Positions 17,997 through 27,547 of a stretch of DNA of 64,000 nucleotides are shown piece after piece. The notes under the pieces are model-generated. The model made no database searches, had not been told where the DNA came from, and saw only the letters and a program-made list of their open reading frames with translations. The DNA comes from Salipaludibacillus neizhouensis. Lineage in GTDB: Bacteria > Bacillota > Bacilli > Bacillales > Salisediminibacteriaceae. Location: contig NZ_KZ614147.1 in assembly GCF_002886185.1 (NCBI RefSeq), positions 469,187 through 533,186 on the forward strand. The letters are read 5' to 3'. The translations under genes were made by a program, and so were the position numbers. Within the stretch, counting starts at the first letter, position 1; each line of letters opens with the position of its first letter.

Positions 17997-19721
17997 ATGA
18001 GAAAGAAAAACTGGTTTTTAGTAGTACTAGTATTAATGCTTAGTTTAGTGGTTGCTGCTTGTGGTGGCAATAACACAGGTAACGAAGGCACTAATAATGC
18101 AGAGGGTAACACTGAAGGAAACAATACTGAAGCAAATAACGCTGAGGGTAATGAAAATGCTGCAGCGTCTGATTCTGAACAAGTACTTAATATTACTGAA
18201 GCATCACAGATTCCAACAATGGATTCTTCAATGGCGACTGACGCTGTTGCATTTCAATTCCTAGGGGAATCAATGGAAGGACTTTATCGTTTAGATGAAA
18301 ACGCATTGCCTATTCCTGGTATCGCTGATGGTGAACCAGAAGTTAGCGAAGACGGTCTTACTTGGACGATTCAACTTAAAGAAGATGCAGTTTGGTCTAA
18401 CGGGGACCCTGTAACAGCGAATGACTTCGTATTTGCATGGAGACGTGCAGTTGATCCTGATACAGGTTCTGAGTATGGTCCATTCATGATGAATGATGTC
18501 ATTGCAAATGCAACTGAAATCAACAATGGTGAAGCAGAACTGGAAGAATTGGGAGTAGAGGCTCTAAGTGATACTGAACTAGAGATTACTCTTGCAAAAC
18601 CAATTCCTTATTTCCATAGTTTACTTACTTTTGGTACATTTTTACCGCTAAACGAGTCTTTTGTGACTGAACAAGGCGATGATTATGCATTAAGTACAGA
18701 AAATCTATTATTTAACGGACCATTTACACTAGAAAACTGGGATCCAACAGGAGAAGATCCTGAACAGTGGAGCCTTGTTAAAAATACGAATTACTGGGAC
18801 GCAGAGACAGTACAATTAGAAGAAGTTAACGTGAGTGTTGTAAAAGAAACAAGTACGGGCGTTAACCTGTACACAAATGGAGAAGTTGATCGTCATCCTC
18901 TAAGCGCGGAGTATGTGGAACAATATGCAGGTACTGAAGATTTCCGTTCACTACCTGAGCCAACATTGTTTTACTTGAAAATGAACCAAGGAACAGAGGC
19001 ACTAGCTAACCAAGACATTCGTAAAGCGATTGCAATGTCTGTTAATAAACAAGATCTTGTAGATGTTATTCTTGCAAATGGGTCTGTCGTGTCTAATGGT
19101 GCAGTTCCAGAAGACTTTACTATGCACCCTGAAACAGAGGAAGATTTCCGTGTTATTAATGGAGACTTACTAACTGCAGATCAAGAAGCAGCCAAAGAAC
19201 ATTGGCAAGCAGGTTTAGACGCTTTAGGTGTAGATTCACTTGAACTAGGATTACTTGGAGGAGACACTGAAGTAGCAACAGAAATGGATGCATACATCAA
19301 AAACCAATTAGAAGGTAACTTAGAAGGATTAACTGTGAATGTTTCTTCTGTACCATTTGAAGAAAGAATTGCTAGAGATGAAGCAAGTGATTACGATATT
19401 CAAAGCTCTGGTTGGGGTCCTGACTACTTAGATCCAAACACATGGTTGGAAATGTGGACTACTGAAAGTCCTTACATGACGATGAATTACAGTAATGAAG
19501 ACTTTGATGCTTTAATTAACGAAGCGAACAATGAATTACTTACCGAGCCTGTTGAACGTTATGACAATTTCTTAGAAGCTGAAAAAGTATTGATGGAAGA
19601 CGCTGCGATAGCACCGCTATACCAACGTGCTCGTGCATATCTTTGGAGACCAGATGTTCAAGGGGTAGTATTTAATCCAATGGGCGCAGACTTCTCATAC
19701 AAGTGGGCGTATATTGAATAA
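17997..19721 (+). CDS. oppA: Oligopeptide-binding lipoprotein OppA
   Basis: Extracytoplasmic solute-binding protein of family 5 for peptide import. The signal ends in a lipobox VVAAC, so the mature protein is anchored by a lipidated cysteine near residue 22. A low-complexity linker rich in Asn, Glu and Gly (about 23-60) precedes the binding domain (for example LTWTIQLKEDAVWSNGDPVT). 574 residues. The protein is strongly acidic. GGGGAGGA stands before the ATG. It is the first gene of oppABCDF, followed by a hairpin that would raise its level over the permeases. Confidence 0.92.
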   Translation: MRKKNWFLVVLVLMLSLVVAACGGNNTGNEGTNNAEGNTEGNNTEANNAEGNENAAASDSEQVLNITEASQIPTMDSSMATDAVAFQFLGESMEGLYRLDENALPIPGIADGEPEVSEDGLTWTIQLKEDAVWSNGDPVTANDFVFAWRRAVDPDTGSEYGPFMMNDVIANATEINNGEAELEELGVEALSDTELEITLAKPIPYFHSLLTFGTFLPLNESFVTEQGDDYALSTENLLFNGPFTLENWDPTGEDPEQWSLVKNTNYWDAETVQLEEVNVSVVKETSTGVNLYTNGEVDRHPLSAEYVEQYAGTEDFRSLPEPTLFYLKMNQGTEALANQDIRKAIAMSVNKQDLVDVILANGSVVSNGAVPEDFTMHPETEEDFRVINGDLLTADQEAAKEHWQAGLDALGVDSLELGLLGGDTEVATEMDAYIKNQLEGNLEGLTVNVSSVPFEERIARDEASDYDIQSSGWGPDYLDPNTWLEMWTTESPYMTMNYSNEDFDALINEANNELLTEPVERYDNFLEAEKVLMEDAAIAPLYQRARAYLWRPDVQGVVFNPMGADFSYKWAYIE

Positions 19722-19750
19722 TTAACAACATAGGAACAAAAGCTCTGGGG

Positions 19751-19788
19751 AGAGAGTAATGCCAACTCATGGCATCTACTCTCTTTTT
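19751..19788 (+). terminator. Intra-operon attenuating terminator after oppA
   Basis: AGAGAGTAATGCCA pairs with TGGCATCTACTCTCT (one bulged C) and TTTT follows. Partial termination here would give more OppA than OppBCDF. Confidence 0.75.
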
Positions 19789-19866
19789 CCATTTGAGCAT
19801 AAATTTTGAACAGTTTGAAGATTCTAATTTATAATGTAAATATATGATTAATAGGAGGGTTAAGGG

Positions 19867-20796
19867 ATGGCGAAGTATATTTTGCAGCGTCTTGGTTATA
19901 TGGTTGTCACACTGTATTTGATAGCCACATTTTCATTTTTTCTCATGAAAATGCTTCCAGGATCTCCGCTCCGGGCCAAGGAGAAACTATCTGAGGCGCA
20001 ACAACTAATTGTACTGGAAAAATACGGACTAAATGATCCCGTGCCAGTTCAGTATATTAAATATATAGGTGACCTTTTACAAGGTGACTTAGGGATATCA
20101 TTTCAAATGAAGAATCAAGCGGTTACAGATATTCTGTTAAATAGAATACCTATATCTGCGCAGTTAGGTTTATATGCTTTGTTAATAGGGACTACAGTAG
20201 GGATGCTTTTAGGTATAGCAGCAGCAATAAAAAATAATTCATGGGTTGATTATTCAGCCAATTTTGTATCAGTTATTGGAATTTCAATCCCGTCATTTAT
20301 ATTTGCAGGTTTACTGCAATATTATGTGGGGGTGGAGTTAGGATTATTACCAATTGCTTTCTGGGGAACATGGCAACAAGCGATTATGCCCACCATTGCA
20401 TTAGCGATATTCCCAATGGCTATTGCAGCACGATTTATGCGAACAGAAATGATAGAAGTACTAGGGTCAGATTTTATTGTTACTGCAAGAGCAAAGGGTT
20501 TAAATGAAACTGCAGTATTATTTAAACATGGATTAAGAAATGCTTTGATTCCGCTAGTTACAGTAATGGGACCGATGGCAGTTAGTTTAATGACAGGGAC
20601 ACTGGTTATTGAGCAAATATTTTCTATACCTGGAATAGGGGAGCAGTTCGTAACGTCGGTTATGACGGATGACTTTTCAGTCATTATGGGAACAACCTTA
20701 TTTTTCGCATTTTTCTTCGTTTTTATCATACTGATTGTCGATGTGCTGTATGGTATCATTGATCCGCGGATTCGACTAGCTGGAGGTAAAGATTAA
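19867..20796 (+). CDS. oppB: Oligopeptide ABC transporter permease OppB
   Basis: Inner-membrane permease of the peptide importer, 309 residues with six predicted helices. The start YILQRLGYMVVTLYLIATFS and the coupling loop with EMIEVLGSDFIVTARAKGLN (EAA motif) are typical for OppB/DppB. GGAGGG lies before ATG 19867. The gene overlaps oppC by one base (TAATG), indicating translational coupling. Confidence 0.93.
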   Translation: MAKYILQRLGYMVVTLYLIATFSFFLMKMLPGSPLRAKEKLSEAQQLIVLEKYGLNDPVPVQYIKYIGDLLQGDLGISFQMKNQAVTDILLNRIPISAQLGLYALLIGTTVGMLLGIAAAIKNNSWVDYSANFVSVIGISIPSFIFAGLLQYYVGVELGLLPIAFWGTWQQAIMPTIALAIFPMAIAARFMRTEMIEVLGSDFIVTARAKGLNETAVLFKHGLRNALIPLVTVMGPMAVSLMTGTLVIEQIFSIPGIGEQFVTSVMTDDFSVIMGTTLFFAFFFVFIILIVDVLYGIIDPRIRLAGGKD

Positions 20797-21956
20797 TGGA
20801 TAAAGAAAAGCTAAATAACGAAAAGTTAAATAAAGATCTGTTCGTTCCTGCTAAAAAGGATGAAGCTAAACGAGAAGAAATTCGAAGGCCGAGTCTTTCA
20901 TATTGGCAAGATGCTTGGATTCGCTTAAGAAAAAACAAAGGGGCTATATTTGGTATTGCTTTACTAATAATTGTTGGAATCTTATCTCTTGTGGGTCCAC
21001 ATCTTAACGAAAATGATGCCTATCAACAAGACTTGGGGCATTCTAGAATGCCACCACGTGTACCAGTTCTAGAGAACATTTCATGGCTGCAATTAGATGG
21101 AACAAAATCTGATGAATTCCAGGCGGCAACTGTGGAAGAAGCCGAACAAAAAGCTCTATTGCGCTTTTCTATAGATGATTTAGAATACGTAGAATTCGAA
21201 CTGGTAGATGATGGAACGGGTTCTGAACCTGCAACTGTCGTGGGTCATTTCGATGTGTATGCGGAACAGGACATGGATGAGATTTATTATTGGTTCGGCA
21301 CGGATACACTAGGGCGCGACATATTTACTCGTGTTTGGACAGGAACTCAAGTTTCCTTGCTAATTGCCTTTGTTGCCGCAGCACTTGATATGATCATTGG
21401 TGTTGCCTATGGTGGTATATCCGCTTATTATGGTGGTAGAGTCGATAATGTGATGCAACGTTTCATTGAAATATTAATAGGTATTCCAAATCTAGTAGTT
21501 GTTATTTTAATGATTATGATATTAGAACCGGGTGTTATATCAATTATAATTGCTCTGACGATCACCGGATGGACAGGTATGGCCAGAATTGTTCGAGGTC
21601 AAGTGCTTAAGTTAAAAAATCAGGAATTTATCCTGGCTTCTCGTACACTTGGTTCATCCAATACGCGAATTTTGTCGAAACACCTCATCCCTAATACACT
21701 TGGAATGATTATTATAAATACGATGTTCACAATTCCAGCTGCTATATTTTTTGAAGCATTTTTAAGCTTTATCGGGTTAGGTCTCCAATCACCGGAAGCA
21801 TCGTTAGGAACATTAATTAATGATGGGTTTAAATCATTGCAAACAAATCCGCATATTATGATTTTCCCTGCGATTGTTATCTCTCTCATTATGATTGGAT
21901 TTAACATTTTAGCTGACGGTCTTCGAGATGCTTTAGATCCGAAAATGCGTAAATAG
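20796..21956 (+). CDS. oppC: Oligopeptide ABC transporter permease OppC (with extended loop)
   Basis: Second permease. The C-terminal half has the standard fold, with FGTDTLGRDIFTRVWTGTQV and the EAA loop around LKNQEFILASRTLGSSNTR. At 386 residues it is longer than the usual 300 or so, because about 90 acidic residues (about 70-165, including TVEEAEQKALLRF and EFELVDDGTGSEPAT) sit between the first membrane helix and the LGRD motif, on the outer face. It starts inside the oppB stop codon and is followed after 15 bases by oppD. Confidence 0.9.
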   Translation: MDKEKLNNEKLNKDLFVPAKKDEAKREEIRRPSLSYWQDAWIRLRKNKGAIFGIALLIIVGILSLVGPHLNENDAYQQDLGHSRMPPRVPVLENISWLQLDGTKSDEFQAATVEEAEQKALLRFSIDDLEYVEFELVDDGTGSEPATVVGHFDVYAEQDMDEIYYWFGTDTLGRDIFTRVWTGTQVSLLIAFVAAALDMIIGVAYGGISAYYGGRVDNVMQRFIEILIGIPNLVVVILMIMILEPGVISIIIALTITGWTGMARIVRGQVLKLKNQEFILASRTLGSSNTRILSKHLIPNTLGMIIINTMFTIPAAIFFEAFLSFIGLGLQSPEASLGTLINDGFKSLQTNPHIMIFPAIVISLIMIGFNILADGLRDALDPKMRK

Positions 21957-21971
21957 GAGGTAGGTGAGAAG

Positions 21972-23036
21972 ATGGAAAATATATTAGAAGTTAAAAATTT
22001 GCACGTTTCCTTTGATACGCATGGAGGAGAAGTAACAGCTGTTCGAGGCGTTTCCTTTGATTTAAAAAAAGGGGAAACACTTGCAATTGTAGGGGAATCA
22101 GGATCTGGCAAGTCTGTAACTACAAGAGCAATAGCACGCCTGATCCCTTCACCTCCTGGAAGAATTAAAGAAGGAGAAATTCTTTTTAACGGAAAAGATT
22201 TGGCAAAGTTAAAAGAAAAGCAAATGCAGCAAATTCGTGGTAAGGATATATCGACGATCTTCCAAGACCCGATGACGTCATTAAACCCAACGATGAAAAT
22301 CGGTAAACAGATTATGGAAGGTCTCATGAAGCATCAGAAAATGGATCGTTCATTAGCTAAGAAGAAAGCGATAGAACTATTGGATTTAGTAGGCTTACCA
22401 GATGCAAAAGAAAGAGTGGATCAGTATCCGCACCAGTTTTCTGGTGGACAGCGTCAACGTGTTGTTATTGCAATCGCGTTAGCATGTAATCCGCAAATTT
22501 TAATTGCAGATGAACCTACAACGGCGTTAGACGTAACAATTCAGGCTCAAATATTAGAATTAATGAAAGATATCCAACGAAAAACAGAAAGCTCGATCAT
22601 TTTTATCACACATGATTTAGGTGTTGTTGCTAACGTGGCTGACCGTGTGGCAGTGATGTATGCGGGTAAAATTGTGGAAATTGGTACAGTGGATGAAATT
22701 TTCTATAATCCTAAACATCCATATACATGGGGACTGTTGGGGTCTATGCCGACACTGGATAATGAAGAAGAAAGTTTGGTTGCCATTCCAGGATCACCAC
22801 CGGATATGTTACAACCGCCTAAAGGAGATGCTTTTGCACCGAGAAATGAGTATGCACTTGAGATTGATAATGAGTTGGATCCTCCGATGTTTAAGGTTTC
22901 CGATACTCATTATGCAGCTACATGGTTACTACATGAATATGCACCGAAAGTGGAGCCGCCTGCAGCCGTGAAGAAACGTATGAAGGGCTTTGGTAATACA
23001 GGTGCTTCACCGATTAGTAAGAAAGGTGATGACTAA
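21972..23036 (+). CDS. oppD: Oligopeptide ABC transporter ATPase OppD
   Basis: Cytoplasmic ATP-binding subunit, 354 residues. Walker A GESGSGKS near residue 40, Q loop IFQDPMTSLNP, signature FSGGQRQR, Walker B ILIADEPTTALD and switch His in FITHDLGVV. The C-terminal oligopeptide-ABC extension (HPYTWGLLGSMPTLD) is present, which in the family may carry an Fe-S cluster; here no cysteine cluster is seen in it. It overlaps oppF by one base. Confidence 0.94.
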   Translation: MENILEVKNLHVSFDTHGGEVTAVRGVSFDLKKGETLAIVGESGSGKSVTTRAIARLIPSPPGRIKEGEILFNGKDLAKLKEKQMQQIRGKDISTIFQDPMTSLNPTMKIGKQIMEGLMKHQKMDRSLAKKKAIELLDLVGLPDAKERVDQYPHQFSGGQRQRVVIAIALACNPQILIADEPTTALDVTIQAQILELMKDIQRKTESSIIFITHDLGVVANVADRVAVMYAGKIVEIGTVDEIFYNPKHPYTWGLLGSMPTLDNEEESLVAIPGSPPDMLQPPKGDAFAPRNEYALEIDNELDPPMFKVSDTHYAATWLLHEYAPKVEPPAAVKKRMKGFGNTGASPISKKGDD

Positions 23037-23968
23037 TGAGCGGAGAAAAATTATTAGAGGTTTCGAACCTAAAGCAACACTTTAAAACTGGTAGACATAG
23101 TGTTGTTAAAGCAGTAGATGGTGTATCTTTTGATATTTACCAAGGGGAAACGTTTGGATTAGTAGGGGAGTCCGGTTGTGGAAAGTCAACAACAGGCCGA
23201 AGTATTATCCGGTTGTATAATGCAACAGATGGTGATGTGAAATTTAAAGGCGTAGATGTTCACGGCACAAAATCTCATGCTCAGCTTAAAATGTTTAATC
23301 GGAAAATGCAGATGATCTTTCAGGATCCTTATGCATCTCTCAATCCAAGAATGACTGTTTTAGATATTATTGCTGAAGGTTTAGATATTCATGGTCTAAC
23401 TTCTTCCAGTCAAGAACGCAAGGCAAGAGTGCAGGAACTGTTGGAGACAGTGGGATTAAATAAAGAACACGCCAATCGTTATCCACACGAATTTAGTGGT
23501 GGTCAACGTCAAAGAATAGGAATAGCACGAGCTTTAGCAGTAGATCCTGAATTCATCATTGCTGATGAGCCTATCTCTGCATTGGACGTATCTATTCAAG
23601 CCCAAGTGGTAAATCTTTTAAAGGATTTACAAAAGAAGCATGGTTACACATACCTGTTTATTGCACACGATCTTTCCATGGTTAAATATATCAGTGACCG
23701 AATTGGCGTTATGTACTTTGGTAAAATTGTGGAACTGGCAGATAGTGATGAACTTTATAAAAATCCATTGCATCCTTATACAAAGTCACTGTTATCGGCA
23801 ATTCCGTTACCCGATCCCGATTATGAGCGGAGCCGTACAAGAGTTCCTTATGACCCGAGCCAACTGGATTCAAGTGAAGAACCCGAGTTTAGAGAAGTTC
23901 AGCCAAAGCACTGGGTACTTTGTACAACGAAAGAATTCGAAGCATACAAACAAGAAATTAAACAGTGA
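23036..23968 (+). CDS. oppF: Oligopeptide ABC transporter ATPase OppF
   Basis: Second ATP-binding subunit, 310 residues, pairing with OppD to drive import. Walker A GESGCGKS, Q loop IFQDPYASLNP, signature FSGGQRQR, Walker B FIIADEPISALD, switch His FIAHDLSMV, then the C-terminal HPYTKSLLSAIPLPDP typical for OppF. Last gene of the operon, with a strong terminator 44 bases after it. Confidence 0.94.
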   Translation: MSGEKLLEVSNLKQHFKTGRHSVVKAVDGVSFDIYQGETFGLVGESGCGKSTTGRSIIRLYNATDGDVKFKGVDVHGTKSHAQLKMFNRKMQMIFQDPYASLNPRMTVLDIIAEGLDIHGLTSSSQERKARVQELLETVGLNKEHANRYPHEFSGGQRQRIGIARALAVDPEFIIADEPISALDVSIQAQVVNLLKDLQKKHGYTYLFIAHDLSMVKYISDRIGVMYFGKIVELADSDELYKNPLHPYTKSLLSAIPLPDPDYERSRTRVPYDPSQLDSSEEPEFREVQPKHWVLCTTKEFEAYKQEIKQ

Positions 23969-24011
23969 TCATTCTTTCCTTTTGAATGTATCAGGGTATC
24001 TATAAATAAAT

Positions 24012-24061
24012 GAAGAGGATGTCTCAAAAAAGTCTTTTGACTTTTTTGAGACATCCTCTTC
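24012..24061. terminator. Perfect 23-bp bidirectional terminator
   Basis: Arms of 23 bases (24012-24034 and 24039-24061) pair without mismatch around TTTT; the core is GAGGATGTCTC with an A6/T6 part. It serves both oppF and the convergent exporter permease. Related degenerate versions lie at 43097-43142 and around 52565-52583. Confidence 0.9.
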
Positions 24062-24074
24062 TCATTTAATAGGT

Positions 24075-25676
24075 TTAGTTTTCTATATCGCGTTTATTAA
24101 AACCGTTAAAGCCTATAAGCATTAGTACAACTGCAAGGGCACTTAGTAAGAACAAAGGCATGAATGTCAGTTTTTCAATAGGAGACTGCGGGACATGGCC
24201 AAATGGGGAAAGGTTACCAACCCATTCTGGAAACTGGAACAAACCTCCCAAATAAAGCACGATAAAGGAGTAAAAGACATAAGCCCAAATTAGGTTAGTC
24301 AGTTTTGGTAGATAACCAATTAGGAAGACCGTAATACTAATCATCACAAGCATTGCCGGAAAATAAGCAAGTGCTGCAGCATAGATCATCCCGAAACCGA
24401 GTCCATCCTCCATTACTGCCGCACCTGCGGACCATAGACCAATCGCTCCTAGGGAAAGCATGACAAAGCCATTTATAATCGATAATATTACGTATCCACC
24501 TAACAGCTCTGCACGCGATACTGCTCTGCTTAACAAATGATCAATACGTTCCTTTTTCTCCTCCAAGCGTAATTTATTCATTGTCATAATGGGAGGGACC
24601 GTTGCTAACAGGGTTATAACAAGCATCAGCATCGGAATAAACTGCTCTGTTAAAGAAACTCCTGCAGCTGGTGTAAGCATTTGTTCCATTAGTTCATTGC
24701 TTTCAAAGAAAGTTTCCAGATCTCCTAATACTGACCCATAAGAAACACCGAGCACATACATACCGATAGCCCAAGCGATCACTCCAGTGCGTTGAAGTCT
24801 AAAGGCAAGACCCAGAGGACTTTGTAAAAGGCGCGAAGCAAATCTTCTACCTGGTTTAGATGGAAGAAATCCACTTTCCAAATCACGAATGGCGTTTAAA
24901 TAAAGAGCAATGAGCAATAAAATGATCGAAACACTAACCAGTATTAAAACGGGGCCCCAATTATTTGCAGTGTATACTTCGGTTTTTGTAACCCAACCTA
25001 ACGGAGACAGCCAGGACAGTGCTGCATTGCTTACATCACCAACTGCACGAATGAGGTAGCTGATAATTAATACAGCGACAGATAACCCTAGTGTTCCCCG
25101 GGAAGTTTCAGAAAGCTGGGCAAAAACGGCTGTGACACCTGCAAAGAACAAGCCCGTTCCTCCTAAAGTTGCCCCGTAAAGCAAAGATCCTTGTAAATTC
25201 ATACTTTCTATGCCGATTACGAACAAACCGATACCTGAAATAAGTGCTAAAACCAGATTTGTACCTAATGAAATAATAATATTTGCGTTCAGATAAGCTA
25301 GTCTTCCAGTCGGTAAGGAACGTATCATTTCAATTCGTCCATCTTCTTCATCTGCTCTAGTATGGCGAGTGACGAGTATGATGCTCATTAACCCAACAAC
25401 TGCGGCGGTCATCAGCAGCATTTGATGAGCAGTCATTGCTCCAACCGTGTAGTTCGCTAAATCTCCTGGACCTACCATTGCCGTCATTGCAGGATTAGCC
25501 ATTGTTTCGGCCATCGCGTCTCTTTCTTGTTGCGATCCATATAAATCAATGAATGCGGTAGGAACGAGTAATGTGAAAAATAAGAGACCAATTAACCATA
25601 AAGATATGCGAACACGATCCAATCGAAAAATAAACCGTGATAGTTGTCCGGTATTCGACAGTGCTTCCATAACCAT
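24075..25676 (-). CDS. ABC-2 type exporter permease (polyketide-antibiotic exporter family)
   Basis: 533 residues with about twelve predicted membrane helices in two halves, matching the COG3559 group of putative antibiotic exporters. The repeated motif R-R-x-D-E-E/K (TRHTRADEEDGRIEMIRSLP in the first half, LRLEEKKERIDHLLSRAVSR in the second) marks an internal duplication. It overlaps the upstream ATPase by one base. The TetR gene is divergent. Substrate unknown; drug or toxic-compound efflux is the likely role by family. Confidence 0.85.
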   Translation of the reverse strand: MVMEALSNTGQLSRFIFRLDRVRISLWLIGLLFFTLLVPTAFIDLYGSQQERDAMAETMANPAMTAMVGPGDLANYTVGAMTAHQMLLMTAAVVGLMSIILVTRHTRADEEDGRIEMIRSLPTGRLAYLNANIIISLGTNLVLALISGIGLFVIGIESMNLQGSLLYGATLGGTGLFFAGVTAVFAQLSETSRGTLGLSVAVLIISYLIRAVGDVSNAALSWLSPLGWVTKTEVYTANNWGPVLILVSVSIILLLIALYLNAIRDLESGFLPSKPGRRFASRLLQSPLGLAFRLQRTGVIAWAIGMYVLGVSYGSVLGDLETFFESNELMEQMLTPAAGVSLTEQFIPMLMLVITLLATVPPIMTMNKLRLEEKKERIDHLLSRAVSRAELLGGYVILSIINGFVMLSLGAIGLWSAGAAVMEDGLGFGMIYAAALAYFPAMLVMISITVFLIGYLPKLTNLIWAYVFYSFIVLYLGGLFQFPEWVGNLSPFGHVPQSPIEKLTFMPLFLLSALAVVLMLIGFNGFNKRDIEN

Positions 25677-26593
25677 TAATGTTTACCTCCTGCCCCTGTA
25701 TCTCTAGCTTTATCCGTTCCATCATAATGACGCATGAATAAGTCTTCTAATGCAGGAGGGGCACTCTCCAGCTTGATAATACCATATTGACTGATGTGTC
25801 GGATAACCTGATCCAATTCTTCTGTGTCTACTTGGAAAGACAGTTCCTGATCTTGTTTAATGATTTCATGAATCCCTTTCAAGTCATGTAACTTCGGAAC
25901 TGGCTGTTTTGTTTCCACTAGTATTTGAGTACGCGTTAAGTGCCGAAGTTCCTTTAATGAACCAGTCTCGATTATCTTGCCTTTACGTATGATTCCAACT
26001 CGATCACATAATTTCTCCACTTCTGATAGAATGTGGCTCGAAAGCAGCACACTTTTTCCTTGTTTTTTCAGATCCATGATACATTCCTGAAAAACATTTT
26101 CCATTAGTGGATCAAGTCCTGAGGTTGGTTCATCTAATATATATAGATCCGCATCAGAGGAGAATGCGGCAATTAAAGCAACTTTTTGTCTATTTCCTTT
26201 AGAGTATGTGCGACATTTCTTTGTTGGATCGAAATCAAATTTATTTATTAACTCTTCCCGTCTATTTTTATGACTTGTACCCCGCAGTTTTACAAACAAG
26301 TCAATGACTTCTCCACCTGTTAAATTGGGCCATAAGTTCAAATCTCCAGGCACATAAGCAATATGTTTGTGAATATCAACTGCATCCTCCCAGGTGTCTT
26401 TCCCAAATATTTTCACATCACCATTTGTAGGCTTTAGAATACCAAGCAAGACACGAATCGTTGTTGATTTCCCGGCGCCATTAGGACCGATAAATCCAAA
26501 CACTTCTCCCTTATTTACTTCTAAATTAACACCATCTAATGCCGTAAATTTCCCGAACCTTTTAGTTAGGTTATTGATTTCTAATACGTTCAT
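25676..26593 (-). CDS. ABC exporter ATP-binding protein
   Basis: 305 residues. Walker A GPNGAGKST near residue 38, Q loop around YVPGDLNLWPNLT, signature as YSKGNRQKV (SGGQ replaced by SKGN, common in this exporter group), Walker B LYILDEPTSGLD and switch His in LSSHILSEV. The C-terminal 70 residues form the usual accessory domain. It forms a unit with the permease and is probably repressed by the divergent TetR protein. Confidence 0.9.
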   Translation of the reverse strand: MNVLEINNLTKRFGKFTALDGVNLEVNKGEVFGFIGPNGAGKSTTIRVLLGILKPTNGDVKIFGKDTWEDAVDIHKHIAYVPGDLNLWPNLTGGEVIDLFVKLRGTSHKNRREELINKFDFDPTKKCRTYSKGNRQKVALIAAFSSDADLYILDEPTSGLDPLMENVFQECIMDLKKQGKSVLLSSHILSEVEKLCDRVGIIRKGKIIETGSLKELRHLTRTQILVETKQPVPKLHDLKGIHEIIKQDQELSFQVDTEELDQVIRHISQYGIIKLESAPPALEDLFMRHYDGTDKARDTGAGGKH

Positions 26594-26745
26594 CTCTATT
26601 CCTCCTCTTTCAGGCAGAAAATATGAAATATCTCAACCTTACGAGTTCATAATATACAAAGTAGATAGGTTTTGCAATTGTTTTGAAGTAAATCATTTGT
26701 TTTATTTCATATTTTTTAATAAGCTTAAATGGAGGTGAAAGACCA

Positions 26746-27333
26746 ATGGACGGATTTCAGCGACGCAAAGCACTCAAAAAAACAAAAATATTAAAAGCTG
26801 CTCTCGATTTATTTAAAGCTCATGGGGTACAAAAAGTTTCTGTTGCGGAGATAGCCAATAAAGCTAATGTATCACAAGTGACGATTTATAATTACTTTGA
26901 AAGTAAAGATAAATTAATGGAAGAAACGATTATATATTATGTTGATCAAGCATGGTTAGAAGCAGAAGAGCTACTGAGTAGTGATGTATCATTTCCTGAG
27001 AAAATAAAACTGCTTATCTTTAATAAAAAAGAGGCGGCAAGCAATATTCATGAAGACTTTTATTTATACTTCATGAAGGAATACTCAAATGGAAGTAGTT
27101 ATATTGAAGAGTTTTACGAGAAAAAAGCAATTCCGAAGATGGTTGAATTATTTAATGAAGGAAGAAAAAAAGGATTTGTTGATCCCGAAATTTCAAACGA
27201 GGCCATTATGTTTTATATTTATATGATCAAAGAATACATGCAGCGAGAAGATGTATACGATAAAATATTACCCTATACGGAGGATATAACAAAGCTTTTA
27301 TTTTATGGGATTGCTGGGGATAGAAAAAAATAA
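26746..27333 (+). CDS. TetR/AcrR-family regulator
   Basis: 195 residues. N-terminal helix-turn-helix about 15-55 (VSVAEIANKANVSQVTIYNY), with a helical ligand-binding region after it. It is divergent from the ABC exporter with a 152-base shared region, the usual arrangement for a repressor that is released by an exported compound. No clear palindromic operator was found there. GGAGGTG precedes the ATG. Confidence 0.88.
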   Translation: MDGFQRRKALKKTKILKAALDLFKAHGVQKVSVAEIANKANVSQVTIYNYFESKDKLMEETIIYYVDQAWLEAEELLSSDVSFPEKIKLLIFNKKEAASNIHEDFYLYFMKEYSNGSSYIEEFYEKKAIPKMVELFNEGRKKGFVDPEISNEAIMFYIYMIKEYMQREDVYDKILPYTEDITKLLFYGIAGDRKK

Positions 27334-27358
27334 CCTAGAAGTATGTGTCTAATTCTAG

Positions 27359-27400
27359 TGTCTGTTATTTGTCGTTGAGACAAATAACAGACATTTTTTT
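27359..27400 (+). terminator. Rho-independent terminator after the TetR gene
   Basis: TGTCTGTTATTTGTC and GACAAATAACAGACA form a perfect 15-bp stem with a 5-base loop and a run of Ts. Confidence 0.92.
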
Positions 27401-27547
27401 GGTAATTTTACGGGATTATTAACCGTATTAGCAAATTGCGACAAATATTCTCAATATTCTGTGTCAAAAGTTTCACAATCATGATATTATAGTGATAATT
27501 GTAATAGGTATTTAGTAATCTTACGGTTTTATTTTGGGGGGATTAAA

